A stretch of DNA of 64,000 nt from Bosea sp. BIWAKO-01 (GTDB lineage Bacteria > Pseudomonadota > Alphaproteobacteria > Rhizobiales > Beijerinckiaceae). How positions within the stretch are numbered: the stretch's first letter is position 1; each line of letters begins with the position of its first letter. Shown one piece after another: positions 35,073 to 44,277 of the stretch. The DNA is taken from NCBI RefSeq assembly GCF_001748145.1, contig NZ_BCQA01000001.1, positions 4,676,501-4,740,500 on the forward strand, in the 5' to 3' direction. Position numbers and translations under genes: made by a program. The notes beneath the pieces were generated by a model. That model had not been told where the DNA came from and searched no databases. It was given only the letters and a program-made list of their open reading frames with translations.

Positions 35073-35906
35073 ATGATCACGTCGAAATTGAACCGCCGTC
35101 AGGCTCTGTTGGCCGGTGCGGTCGGGCTTGCTGCGCCGAGCCTGTTGCTGCGGCCTGCGCTTGCGGTGACGCCGGCGGAGATCAAGGCGAAGGGCAAGCT
35201 GGTCGTGGGTATCCAGGGCGACAATCCGCCCTGGGGCTTCGTCACCAGCGCCGGCAAACAGGACGGGCTGGATGCCGATATCGCCGCGCTGTTTGGCCAG
35301 GAACTCGGCGTGCCCGTGGAGTTCGTGCCGCTCGAGGTCAATAACCGCATTCCCGCCCTGACCACGGGGCGCGTCGATGTGCTGTTTGCGACGATGGCGA
35401 TGCTGCCGGAGCGGGCCAAGGTCGTGCAGTTCAGCAAGCCCTATGTCGCCAACACGATCGTGCTGATCGGGAAGAAGAGCGACACGATCAAGACCAACGA
35501 GGACATGGGCAAGTTCAGCATCGGCGTGGCCAAGGGCGCAGCCCAGGATACGCAGGTGACCAAGAACGCGCCGGCCTCGACGACGATCCGGCGCTATGAC
35601 GGCGATGCCCCCAGCATCCAGGCGCTGGTCTCGGGCCAGGTCCAGGCGCTCGGCGGCAACATCTTCTACATCCAGCGCATCGAGCAGGCCCGGCCGGGCG
35701 AATTCGAGAACAAGCTCGAATTCCAGAACCTCTATAACGGCGCCTGCACCCGGCAGGGCGAGAAGGAGATCAACGCCGCGATCAACGTCTTCATCGACAA
35801 GATCAGGGCCAATGGCGAGCTCCAGAAAGTCTACGACAAGTGGATGAAGGTCCCCGTCCACAAGTTCCCCGACAGCCTCGAAGGCATCTCATTCTCCGCT
35901 AGCTGA
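35073..35906 (+). CDS. Family-3 ABC solute-binding protein, copy 1
   Basis: 277 aa. Signal peptide [26 protein letters not shown], then [21 protein letters not shown] and [20 protein letters not shown], the family-3 pattern (polar-amino-acid-type). The protein sequence is identical to copy 2 (38806-39648) from the NRRQALL position onward; the first residues differ. GGAGGAACGAG precedes the ATG. It is followed by aroQ on the same strand and has its own regulator (GntR). The ligand is unknown; the neighbourhood suggests a quinate/shikimate-like acid. Confidence 0.92.
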   Translation: MITSKLNRRQALLAGAVGLAAPSLLLRPALAVTPAEIKAKGKLVVGIQGDNPPWGFVTSAGKQDGLDADIAALFGQELGVPVEFVPLEVNNRIPALTTGRVDVLFATMAMLPERAKVVQFSKPYVANTIVLIGKKSDTIKTNEDMGKFSIGVAKGAAQDTQVTKNAPASTTIRRYDGDAPSIQALVSGQVQALGGNIFYIQRIEQARPGEFENKLEFQNLYNGACTRQGEKEINAAINVFIDKIRANGELQKVYDKWMKVPVHKFPDSLEGISFSAS

Positions 35907-35912
35907 GCGCGC
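35091..35912 (+). repeat. Direct duplicated block, copy 1 (822 bp)
   Basis: This 822-base block aligns without gaps to 38833-39654 (offset 3742). I found four mismatches, all synonymous and all within the first 42 bases (35106, 35117, 35126, 35132); from 35133 to the end the two are identical by eye. The homology stops six bases after the stop codon. Confidence 0.93.
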
Positions 35913-36014
35913 TGCTCGCTCGCTCCTTCAGATTTTGCCTGCAGGCCGGCCGCGCTGACGTCGGCCTGCAAGCGCCTTGCCGCGCATGCGCGGCGGGACG
36001 CCAGGGATATCGAC

Positions 36015-36458
36015 ATGAGCAATCGCATCTACGTCCTCAACGGCCCCAATCTCAATCTGCTCGGCCAGCGCGAACCCGCGATCTACGGAACGACCACGCT
36101 CGACGAGATTCGACAGCGCTGTATCGGGAAGGCTGCGGCTCTCGGTTTCGAGATCGACTTCCGCCAGACGAATTTCGAGGGCGAGTTGGTGGAGAGCGTG
36201 CACCAGGCCCGCATCGAGGCGTGCGGGATCATCATCAATCCGGCCGGCTACACCTTTACCTCGGTCGCGCTGCTCGACGCTCTGAAGATGTTCGACGGGC
36301 CCAAGATCGAGCTGCACATTTCCAACGTGCATGCCCGCGAAAGCATCTACCACAATTCGCTGATCTCCCGGACCGCGACCGGCATCCTGATCGGCTTCGG
36401 CGCGGCCGGATACGAGCTCGCGATCCAGGCCATGGCCGACCTGGTCGGGCGCAGCTGA
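36015..36458 (+). CDS. aroQ: Type II 3-dehydroquinate dehydratase
   Basis: 147 aa. Converts 3-dehydroquinate to 3-dehydroshikimate. Visible active-site residues: Arg19 and Tyr24 in LLGQREPAIYG, INPAGYTFTS, and ELHISNVHARE with the catalytic His. Type II enzymes are dodecamers and appear both in shikimate synthesis and quinate breakdown. Position in a locus with a QuiC dehydratase favours the catabolic role. It lies downstream of the copy-1 binding-protein gene by 108 bases. Confidence 0.93.
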   Translation: MSNRIYVLNGPNLNLLGQREPAIYGTTTLDEIRQRCIGKAAALGFEIDFRQTNFEGELVESVHQARIEACGIIINPAGYTFTSVALLDALKMFDGPKIELHISNVHARESIYHNSLISRTATGILIGFGAAGYELAIQAMADLVGRS

Positions 36459-36476
36459 TCCCGCTGCGGCATGCGG

Positions 36477-37166
36477 TCAGCGGCAGAGCATGCGAAGCAC
36501 GGTCTCGATTGCGCTGTGCCGTCGGCGTTCGCGGGCTTCCGGCGCCCCCATGTCGTGCCCGAAGACCTGCTGGATGCTGGCCCGGTTGGAGACATTGTAG
36601 AAGCTCAGCGCGCTGATCGTCAGATGGATGTCGATAGGGTCGAGGCCCTCCCGGAACACGCCCTCGCGCAGCCCGCGCTCATAGACCTCGCCGATCATGT
36701 CGATGACCGAGAGGTTGAGATCCGCGATCTTGGGAGAGCTCTGGAGATGCCGGGCGTGGTGGATGTTCTCGACCATGACGAGGCGGACGAAATCCGGATT
36801 GTCGGCGTGATAGTCGAAGGTGAACCCCGTCAGAGACACGATCGCTTCGCGCGGGGGCAGGGCAGCCAGATCGAGGCTGCGTTCGAAATTGCGGATCCGG
36901 GCATAGGCCTCCTCGAGCACGGCCCGGTAGAGTCCCTCCTTGTCGCCGAAATAATAGTAGATCATCCGCTTGCTGGTGGAGGTCTTCGCCGCGATCTCGT
37001 CGACCCTTGCACCACTCAGCCCGTTCTCGACGAATTCGTCACGCGCGACCGCCAGGATATTGCGGCGAACGCCGTCGGGGTCCTGGGTCCAGCTCGCGGA
37101 TTTGCGCGTGCCAGCCGGCCGCGCCGGCGAGGCCGGCATCTCATTCGTCTTGCGGCTTCCAAGCAT
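36477..37166 (-). CDS. TetR-family transcriptional regulator
   Basis: 229 aa. TetR HTH: RRNILAVARDEFVENGLSGARVDEIAAKTSTSKRMIYYYFGDKEGLYRAVLEEAY spread over about residues 34-88, followed by a C-terminal ligand domain. It is divergent from the ABC permease operon across 208 bases that contain a perfect palindrome at 37210. It most likely represses that operon and its own gene. N-terminal extension (first 30 residues, Pro/Ser/Lys) is unusual but common in this group. Confidence 0.9.
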   Translation of the reverse strand: MLGSRKTNEMPASPARPAGTRKSASWTQDPDGVRRNILAVARDEFVENGLSGARVDEIAAKTSTSKRMIYYYFGDKEGLYRAVLEEAYARIRNFERSLDLAALPPREAIVSLTGFTFDYHADNPDFVRLVMVENIHHARHLQSSPKIADLNLSVIDMIGEVYERGLREGVFREGLDPIDIHLTISALSFYNVSNRASIQQVFGHDMGAPEARERRRHSAIETVLRMLCR

Positions 37167-37209
37167 GGATCGACCCCGGCGCCGACTGTGCGGCTGTAAA
37201 TGAACCGTT

Positions 37210-37238
37210 CAGTTCAATTGACTTGACCAATTGAACTG
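37210..37238. promoter_or_regulatory. Perfect palindrome, TetR operator candidate
   Basis: CAGTTCAATTG, seven-base spacer, CAATTGAACTG: 11-base arms with no mismatch. It lies 44 bases from the tetR start and 137 bases before the permease start. Confidence 0.75.
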
Positions 37239-37374
37239 TTTCGTACATTTAACATCGACAGGCGATCGCGCAAGCCACGATCGCTCATACTCAAGGCGCC
37301 CACCCAGAGGCGCTACCGCTAAAGACGGGAACCGGATCGACCCACCCAGAAGGTCGACCGCTCAGGGAAACGCC

Positions 37375-38043
37375 ATGAACTACAAGCTTGATTTCACGCC
37401 TGTACTGGATGGGTTGCCGAGCCTTCTGACGGCCTGTCTGGGAACGCTGTTCCTGGCGCTCGGCGGCATGGCCCTGGCCATCGTCATCGGCATCGGCGGT
37501 GTCGTGCTGCGCGACTCGCGGATCAAACAGGTGCGCTGGCTGGTGATGGCCTTCGTCGAGCTGATCCGGAACACGCCCTTTCTGGTGCAGATCTATTTCA
37601 TCTATTTCGCGCTGCCGCTTCTGGGCGTGCGGCTCGACCCGACACCGACCGCGATCATCGCGCTGGGCATCAATGGCGGCGCTTATGCCATCGAGATCAT
37701 TCGTGGCGGGGTTCAGTCGATCAGCAAGGGGCAGGTCGAGGCCGGTCTCGCGCTTGGCCTGCACAAGGCGCAGGTCTTCCGGCTGATCGTGCTGCGGCCG
37801 GCGTTGCGCGCGATCTTTCCCTCATTGACCAGCCAGTTCGTGCTGCTGACACTGACGACCAGCGTCGCCTCCGCGATCTCTGCCTATGAGCTGACCTCCG
37901 TCGCACAACGGATCGAGTCGGACAGCTTCCGCAGCTTCGAGGTCTACGGAACGGTGACGCTGTTCTACCTCGTCATGTCCTGGCTGATGATGCGCTTCTT
38001 TGCGCTCATCTCCGGCCGGTATTTCAGCTACCCGGTCAAGTGA
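37375..38043 (+). CDS. Amino-acid-type ABC permease 1
   Basis: 222 aa. Five or so membrane segments (LLTACLGTLFLALGGMALAIVIGIG, YFIYFALPLLGVRL, IIALGINGGAYAIEIIRGG) and the EAA-type cytoplasmic loop VEAGLALGLHKAQVFRLIVLRPALR. HisM/GlnP-family permease of a polar-solute importer. First gene of an operon with permease 2, binding protein copy 2, ATPase and catabolic enzymes. The second permease starts ten bases after its stop. Confidence 0.92.
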   Translation: MNYKLDFTPVLDGLPSLLTACLGTLFLALGGMALAIVIGIGGVVLRDSRIKQVRWLVMAFVELIRNTPFLVQIYFIYFALPLLGVRLDPTPTAIIALGINGGAYAIEIIRGGVQSISKGQVEAGLALGLHKAQVFRLIVLRPALRAIFPSLTSQFVLLTLTTSVASAISAYELTSVAQRIESDSFRSFEVYGTVTLFYLVMSWLMMRFFALISGRYFSYPVK

Positions 38044-38053
38044 GGAGATCGTC

Positions 38054-38695
38054 ATGGGTGCAAACGAATTCCTCTTCCTCCTCACCGGACTGAAATGGAC
38101 GGTCTTCCTTTCGGTGATCGGCTTCGTCGGGGGCGGCATCTTCGGGCTCGGCGTCGCTCTGGCGCGAACCTCCGGTATTCCGCTTCTGGAGCGTGCAACC
38201 TCTGGCTATATCGCCATCTTCCAGGGCACGCCGCTGCTGATGCAGCTTTTCGTGGTCTATTACGGACTGGCGCTGATCGGGCTGAAACTCGACTCCTGGG
38301 TCGCCGTCTCGATCGGCTTCACGCTGCATGCCAGCGCGTATCTCGGCGAAATCTGGCGCGGGTCGATCGAGGCGGTGCCGAAGGGCCAGACCGAGGCCGC
38401 CAAGGCGTTGAGCCTGAACTATGTCTCGCGGATGAAGGATGTGATCCTGCCGCAGGCCATCCGCATCTCGCTGCCAGCGACGATCGGCTTTCTGGTGCAA
38501 CTGATCAAGGGAACGTCGCTGGCTGCCATCGTCGGTTTCACCGAGCTGGCCCGTGCCGGCAACATCATCTCGAACCAGATCTTCCAGCCTCTCCTCGTCT
38601 TCGGGATCGTGGGGGCTCTCTACTTCGTCATGTGCTGGCCGCTTTCGCTCTTCGGCGCGCGGCTGGAACGCCAGTTTGCCGCGGCGACACGCTGA
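38054..38695 (+). CDS. Amino-acid-type ABC permease 2
   Basis: 213 aa. HisM/GlnP-family with NEFLFLLTGLKWTVFLSVIGFVGGG, GYIAIFQGTPLLMQLFVVYYGLA and the loop TEAAKALSLNYVSRMKDVILPQAIR. It forms the membrane channel with permease 1. GAGGAG eight bases before the ATG. Followed by a 110-base gap that contains a short tandem repeat, then the copy-2 binding-protein gene. Confidence 0.92.
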   Translation: MGANEFLFLLTGLKWTVFLSVIGFVGGGIFGLGVALARTSGIPLLERATSGYIAIFQGTPLLMQLFVVYYGLALIGLKLDSWVAVSIGFTLHASAYLGEIWRGSIEAVPKGQTEAAKALSLNYVSRMKDVILPQAIRISLPATIGFLVQLIKGTSLAAIVGFTELARAGNIISNQIFQPLLVFGIVGALYFVMCWPLSLFGARLERQFAAATR

Positions 38696-38734
38696 CGAAG
38701 TCGGCAACACCATCAAGACATCGCGCCAATCCAG

Positions 38735-38790
38735 CCAGGCAAGATCAACCAGGCAAGTTCAACCAAGCAAGATCAACCAAGCAAGATCAA
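38735..38790 (+). repeat. 14-bp tandem repeat, four units
   Basis: Four head-to-tail copies of CCARGCAAGATCAA (one with GTTCAA), units at 38735, 38749, 38763 and 38777, followed by a partial fifth CCAAGGG that runs into the ribosome-binding site of the copy-2 binding-protein gene. Noncoding. Confidence 0.9.
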
Positions 38791-38805
38791 CCAAGGGAGT
38801 GAGAC

Positions 38806-39648
38806 ATGACATCTTCGAACAAGGGATTGCTCAACCGCCGTCAGGCTTTGTTGGCCGGCGCGGTCGGCCTTGCCGCGCCGAGCCTGTTGCTGCGGCCTGC
38901 GCTTGCGGTGACGCCGGCGGAGATCAAGGCGAAGGGCAAGCTGGTCGTGGGTATCCAGGGCGACAATCCGCCCTGGGGCTTCGTCACCAGCGCCGGCAAA
39001 CAGGACGGGCTGGATGCCGATATCGCCGCGCTGTTTGGCCAGGAACTCGGCGTGCCCGTGGAGTTCGTGCCGCTCGAGGTCAATAACCGCATTCCCGCCC
39101 TGACCACGGGGCGCGTCGATGTGCTGTTTGCGACGATGGCGATGCTGCCGGAGCGGGCCAAGGTCGTGCAGTTCAGCAAGCCCTATGTCGCCAACACGAT
39201 CGTGCTGATCGGGAAGAAGAGCGACACGATCAAGACCAACGAGGACATGGGCAAGTTCAGCATCGGCGTGGCCAAGGGCGCAGCCCAGGATACGCAGGTG
39301 ACCAAGAACGCGCCGGCCTCGACGACGATCCGGCGCTATGACGGCGATGCCCCCAGCATCCAGGCGCTGGTCTCGGGCCAGGTCCAGGCGCTCGGCGGCA
39401 ACATCTTCTACATCCAGCGCATCGAGCAGGCCCGGCCGGGCGAATTCGAGAACAAGCTCGAATTCCAGAACCTCTATAACGGCGCCTGCACCCGGCAGGG
39501 CGAGAAGGAGATCAACGCCGCGATCAACGTCTTCATCGACAAGATCAGGGCCAATGGCGAGCTCCAGAAAGTCTACGACAAGTGGATGAAGGTCCCCGTC
39601 CACAAGTTCCCCGACAGCCTCGAAGGCATCTCATTCTCCGCTAGCTGA
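38806..39648 (+). CDS. Family-3 ABC solute-binding protein, copy 2
   Basis: 280 aa. Same signal peptide and family-3 domain as copy 1, differing only in the first few residues ([12 protein letters not shown] versus MITSKLNRR). This copy lies inside the transporter operon, between permease 2 and the ATPase, so it is probably the original partner; copy 1 would then be the duplicate, or was overwritten by gene conversion. GGGAG before the ATG. Confidence 0.93.
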   Translation: MTSSNKGLLNRRQALLAGAVGLAAPSLLLRPALAVTPAEIKAKGKLVVGIQGDNPPWGFVTSAGKQDGLDADIAALFGQELGVPVEFVPLEVNNRIPALTTGRVDVLFATMAMLPERAKVVQFSKPYVANTIVLIGKKSDTIKTNEDMGKFSIGVAKGAAQDTQVTKNAPASTTIRRYDGDAPSIQALVSGQVQALGGNIFYIQRIEQARPGEFENKLEFQNLYNGACTRQGEKEINAAINVFIDKIRANGELQKVYDKWMKVPVHKFPDSLEGISFSAS

Positions 39649-39654
39649 GCGCGC
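38833..39654 (+). repeat. Direct duplicated block, copy 2 (822 bp)
   Basis: Partner of 35091-35912, offset 3742. Same orientation, no insertions or deletions seen. Confidence 0.93.
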
Positions 39655-39677
39655 CAGAACTGATCGGAGCAGAGGCC

Positions 39678-40454
39678 ATGAACAGCCAGTCCGCGACTGC
39701 AACCACTCAAGGGGCTGACGCCATGATCAAGATGGCCGGCGTCGAGAAATGGTATGGTGAGTTCAAGGCCCTGACCGACATCAACCTGTCGGTCCGCCAG
39801 GGCGAGAAGATCGTCCTGTGCGGGCCGTCAGGTTCGGGAAAATCGACCCTGATCCGTTGCATCAACCATCTCGAACCCTATCAGAAGGGCGAGATCCGTG
39901 TCGGTGGGACGGTTCTGAGCGATGATTCCAGGATCATCGATGCCGTTCGCCGAGAGGTTGGAATGGTGTTTCAGCATTTCAACCTGTTTCCGCATCTGAC
40001 GGTGCTGGAGAACTGCATGCTGGCGCCGATGCGTTCGCTTCGCGCCAGCAAGGCCCAGGCCGAAGCCACGGCGAGACGCCTGCTCGGCCGGGTCAAGATC
40101 GCCGAACAGGCGGAAAAATATCCGGCCCAGCTCTCCGGTGGGCAGCAGCAGCGCGTCGCGATCGCGCGGGCCCTGTGCATGCAGCCAAAGGTCATGCTGT
40201 TCGACGAGCCGACCTCGGCGCTCGACCCGGAAATGGTCAAGGAGGTGCTCGACACCATGATCGGGCTCGCCGAGGAGGGCATGACGATGATCTGCGTCAC
40301 CCACGAGATGGGGTTTGCGCGCCAGGTCGCCGACCGCGTCATCTTCATGGCGAGCGGTGCAATCGTCGAAGAAGCGCCGCCGGCTGCGTTCTTCACCAAT
40401 CCGCGCCACGAGCGTACCCGACAGTTCCTCGGCGAGATCCTGCACAATCACTGA
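39678..40454 (+). CDS. Amino-acid-type ABC transporter ATPase
   Basis: 258 aa. Walker [11 protein letters not shown]-loop [16 protein letters not shown], signature [15 protein letters not shown], Walker [13 protein letters not shown] and H-loop [14 protein letters not shown]. GlnQ/HisP type. It drives the two permeases upstream. The Gfo/Idh/MocA gene follows ten bases after its stop. Confidence 0.95.
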   Translation: MNSQSATATTQGADAMIKMAGVEKWYGEFKALTDINLSVRQGEKIVLCGPSGSGKSTLIRCINHLEPYQKGEIRVGGTVLSDDSRIIDAVRREVGMVFQHFNLFPHLTVLENCMLAPMRSLRASKAQAEATARRLLGRVKIAEQAEKYPAQLSGGQQQRVAIARALCMQPKVMLFDEPTSALDPEMVKEVLDTMIGLAEEGMTMICVTHEMGFARQVADRVIFMASGAIVEEAPPAAFFTNPRHERTRQFLGEILHNH

Positions 40455-40464
40455 GGAGGCCGAT

Positions 40465-41499
<1,035 letters not shown>

Positions 41500-41514
41500 G
41501 AAAGCCAGTTCGTC

Positions 41515-42363
41515 ATGATCTGCGGCACGACGAAACTCATCGCCCATCTCGGCTATCCGACCGAGAGCTTCAAGGCGCCGATGATCTACAACCCCTATTT
41601 CGAGCGAGAAGGGATCGACGCCGTCGTGGTGCCGATGGGCTGCAAGGCGGATGACTATCCGGCTTTCCTCAGGCTCTTCTTCAGGCTCTCCAACGCTCAC
41701 GGCGCCCTTATCACCATGCCGCACAAGGTGACGACGACCGCGCTGGTCGACGAGGTGCAGACCACGGCCGCGATTGCCGGAGCCTGCAATGCAGTCAGGC
41801 TGGATGCCGATGGCCGGCTTGTCGGTGACATGTTCGACGGCGAGGGCTTCGTGCGGGGCGTCCGGGGCAAGGGCCGTGTGCTCGAGGGGGCGCGTGCGCT
41901 CGTCGTCGGCGCTGGCGGCGTCGGCTCGGCAATCGCAGCCTCGCTCGCCAAGGCAGGCGTCGCGGCACTTGGCCTGTTCGATAGCCATGCGCCTCTGGCA
42001 AACGGCCTCGCCGACCGGCTTCGCAAGCACTATCCGCAACTGGTCGTCACTGTCGGCTCGAACGATCCGGCCGGGTTCGAGATCCTGGTCAATGCGACGC
42101 CGCTCGGCATGAAGGCGGGCGATCCCTTGCCGATGGATGTCGCGCGCATCGCGCCTTCGGCCTTTGTCGGGGAAGTGGTGATGAAGCAGGAGATCACCCC
42201 CTTCCTGGCTGCCGTTCGCGCCCGCGGCTGCGCATTCCAGATCGGTGTCGACATGCTGTTCGAACAGATCCCGGCCTATCTCGAGTTCTTCGGATTCCCC
42301 ACCACGACATCGGAGGATCTGCGCTCGGTCGCACAGCTCGGCTATGAGGAGACGCGCTCATGA
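41515..42363 (+). CDS. Divergent shikimate dehydrogenase-like (AroE-fold) protein
   Basis: 282 aa. Two-domain AroE fold: catalytic Lys71 (TMPHK), Asn92 (GACNAV), Asp108 (GDMFDGEG) and Gln251 (MLFEQIPAY) match the conserved residues of shikimate dehydrogenases; the NAD(P) loop is ALVVGAGGVGSAIAAS. The loop that carries the two carboxylate-binding serines in E. coli AroE reads GYPTESFKAP, with Phe19 and Ala21 in those places. So the chemistry is likely kept but substrate recognition changed. Its stop overlaps the quiC start (ATGA). Confidence 0.85.
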   Translation: MICGTTKLIAHLGYPTESFKAPMIYNPYFEREGIDAVVVPMGCKADDYPAFLRLFFRLSNAHGALITMPHKVTTTALVDEVQTTAAIAGACNAVRLDADGRLVGDMFDGEGFVRGVRGKGRVLEGARALVVGAGGVGSAIAASLAKAGVAALGLFDSHAPLANGLADRLRKHYPQLVVTVGSNDPAGFEILVNATPLGMKAGDPLPMDVARIAPSAFVGEVVMKQEITPFLAAVRARGCAFQIGVDMLFEQIPAYLEFFGFPTTTSEDLRSVAQLGYEETRS

Positions 42364-44267
42364 TCCCTTCCATCGCCACCGTCTGCGTCTCAGGTACGCT
42401 TCAGGAGAAGCTCGAGGCCATTGCGGCTGCCGGCTTTCGTGCCGTCGAGATCTTTGAGAACGACCTGATCGCCTTCCCGGGCTCGCCGACAGAGGTGCGC
42501 CGGATCTGCAGCGATCTCGGGCTCGCGATCGTGACCTGCCAGCCGTTTCGCGATTTCGAGGGCATGCCCGATGCGCGGCGGGCGCGGACATTCGACAGGG
42601 CGGAACGGAAATTCGACCTCCTGCAGGAGCTTGGGACCGACCTGCTTTTCGTCTGCTCGAGCGTCTCGCCCGAGGGCTTGAGCGGCATCGACAGGCTCGC
42701 CGGCGATTTCGCCGAGCTCGGCGAGCGGGCCGCCAAACGGGGATTGCGCGTCGGCTATGAGGCGCTGGCCTGGGGACGTCATGTCTTCGACTATCGCGAT
42801 GCCTGGGAGATCGTGCGCCGGGCCGGCCGCGACAATGTCGGCATCATCCTCGACAGCTTCCACATCCTCTCGCGCGGGCTCGATCCCGCCAGCATCGGCA
42901 CCATCCCGCGCGACCGGATCTTCATGGTGCAGATGGCGGATGCCCCCAAGCTGCAGATGGATCATCTCTCCTGGAGCCGCCACTGGCGCTGCCTGCCGGG
43001 GCAGGGCGATCTCGATCTGGCGGCTTTCATGAGGGCGCTCGCGTCGACCGGTTATGACGGCGTCCTGTCGCTCGAAATCTTCAACGACCGATTCCGGGCC
43101 GGCTCCGCCCGCTCGGTGGCGCTCGACGGGCATCGTTCGCTGCTCTGGCTGCTCGACGAGACGGCCCGGGAACTTGGCCGGCCGGTGCCCGGCGCTGTCG
43201 CAATGCCGGCGCCTGAGCCTGTCGAAGCCGTCGAGTTCATCGAGTTCGCCATTGCCGAGTCTGAGCGGCCGGGCTTCCAGCGCCTTCTGAGTGCGCTCGG
43301 GTTCAGCCGTGTCGGCGCGCATCGCTCCAAGGATGTCGATCTCTGGAGCCAGGGCGATATCCGTATCGTGCTCAACAGCGACGTCGACGGTTTCGCCCAT
43401 AGCTACCAGATCACGCATGGGACCTCGGTCTGCGCCATTGCGCTGCGGGTCGCGGATGCCGGTGCGGCCACCGAGCGCGCGAGCGCTCTGCTCGACGTGC
43501 CTCATGCCGGCGCAGTCGGGCCAGGCGAACTCGACATCCCGGCCGTGCGCGGCCTTGGTGGCAGCCTGCTCTATTTCCTGGATCAGTCTTCCGCCCTGGG
43601 GCGCTGGTCGGAGGTGGATTTCGAGCCCATAGGCGCGGATGGCTCAAGCGCCGGACTGGTCGGGGTCGACCATATCTCGCAGAGCATGCAGTATGAGGAA
43701 ATGCTGACCTGGCTGCTGTTCTATTCGTCGCTATTCAAGACGACGAAGACGCCGAGCCAGGCGGTGATCGACCCCGGCGGTGTCGTGCAGAGCCAGGTCA
43801 TCGAGAGCGGATTGAACGGCCCGTCTGGCCATGGCCTGAGGCTCATTCTCAACGGTTCGCAGAGCCACCGGACGCTGTCGGCCCGCTTCATCACCGATTT
43901 CTTCGGCTCCGGCGTGCAACATATCGCCTTCGCCACGAATGACATCCGGGCGACCGTCGCGCGGCTGGTGGCCAATGGCGTCGCCATGCTGCCGATCCCG
44001 GAGAACTATTACGATGACCTCGAAGCGCGGTCCGATCTGCCTCCCGAGGAGATCGATGCGCTGAAGGCACTCAACATTCTCTACGACCGCGATGCCGGCG
44101 GTGATTTCTGGCAGGCCTATACCGCGACGCTCGATGGCGGGTTGTTCTTCGAGATCGTCCAGCGCAATGGCTATGGTGGCTATGGTGCGGCCAATGCGGG
44201 CATCCGCCTGACCGCGCAGGCGCGCCTGTCCCGCCCGATCACCGTGCCCGCGCCCACGCATGCATGA
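42360..44267 (+). CDS. quiC: 3-dehydroshikimate dehydratase fused to dioxygenase-like domain (QuiC type)
   Basis: 635 aa. N-terminal sugar-phosphate-isomerase-type TIM barrel (1-280) with metal ligands Glu134 (GYEALAWG), Asp165 (ILDSFH), Gln191 (MVQMADAP) and Glu239 (LSLEIF); these numbers agree with the Pseudomonas putida QuiC1 ligands as I recall them. It converts 3-dehydroshikimate to protocatechuate. C-terminal vicinal-oxygen-chelate (HPPD-like) domain with His438 (VDHISQ), His521 (VQHIAFAT) and Glu598 (LFFEIVQR), a complete H-H-E metal triad; its reaction is unknown. Starts inside the aroE-like stop codon. Confidence 0.92.
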   Translation: MIPSIATVCVSGTLQEKLEAIAAAGFRAVEIFENDLIAFPGSPTEVRRICSDLGLAIVTCQPFRDFEGMPDARRARTFDRAERKFDLLQELGTDLLFVCSSVSPEGLSGIDRLAGDFAELGERAAKRGLRVGYEALAWGRHVFDYRDAWEIVRRAGRDNVGIILDSFHILSRGLDPASIGTIPRDRIFMVQMADAPKLQMDHLSWSRHWRCLPGQGDLDLAAFMRALASTGYDGVLSLEIFNDRFRAGSARSVALDGHRSLLWLLDETARELGRPVPGAVAMPAPEPVEAVEFIEFAIAESERPGFQRLLSALGFSRVGAHRSKDVDLWSQGDIRIVLNSDVDGFAHSYQITHGTSVCAIALRVADAGAATERASALLDVPHAGAVGPGELDIPAVRGLGGSLLYFLDQSSALGRWSEVDFEPIGADGSSAGLVGVDHISQSMQYEEMLTWLLFYSSLFKTTKTPSQAVIDPGGVVQSQVIESGLNGPSGHGLRLILNGSQSHRTLSARFITDFFGSGVQHIAFATNDIRATVARLVANGVAMLPIPENYYDDLEARSDLPPEEIDALKALNILYDRDAGGDFWQAYTATLDGGLFFEIVQRNGYGGYGAANAGIRLTAQARLSRPITVPAPTHA

Positions 44268-44277
44268 AGGCGCTGCC

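Noticed and set aside
38735..38790. Tandem repeat considered as a CRISPR array
   Set aside because: Units are 14 bases with no spacers and no cas genes nearby; it is a simple tandem repeat.
35091..39654. Duplicated block considered as a composite mobile element
   Set aside because: No transposase, no terminal inverted repeats and no target-site duplication; the block boundaries follow the gene.
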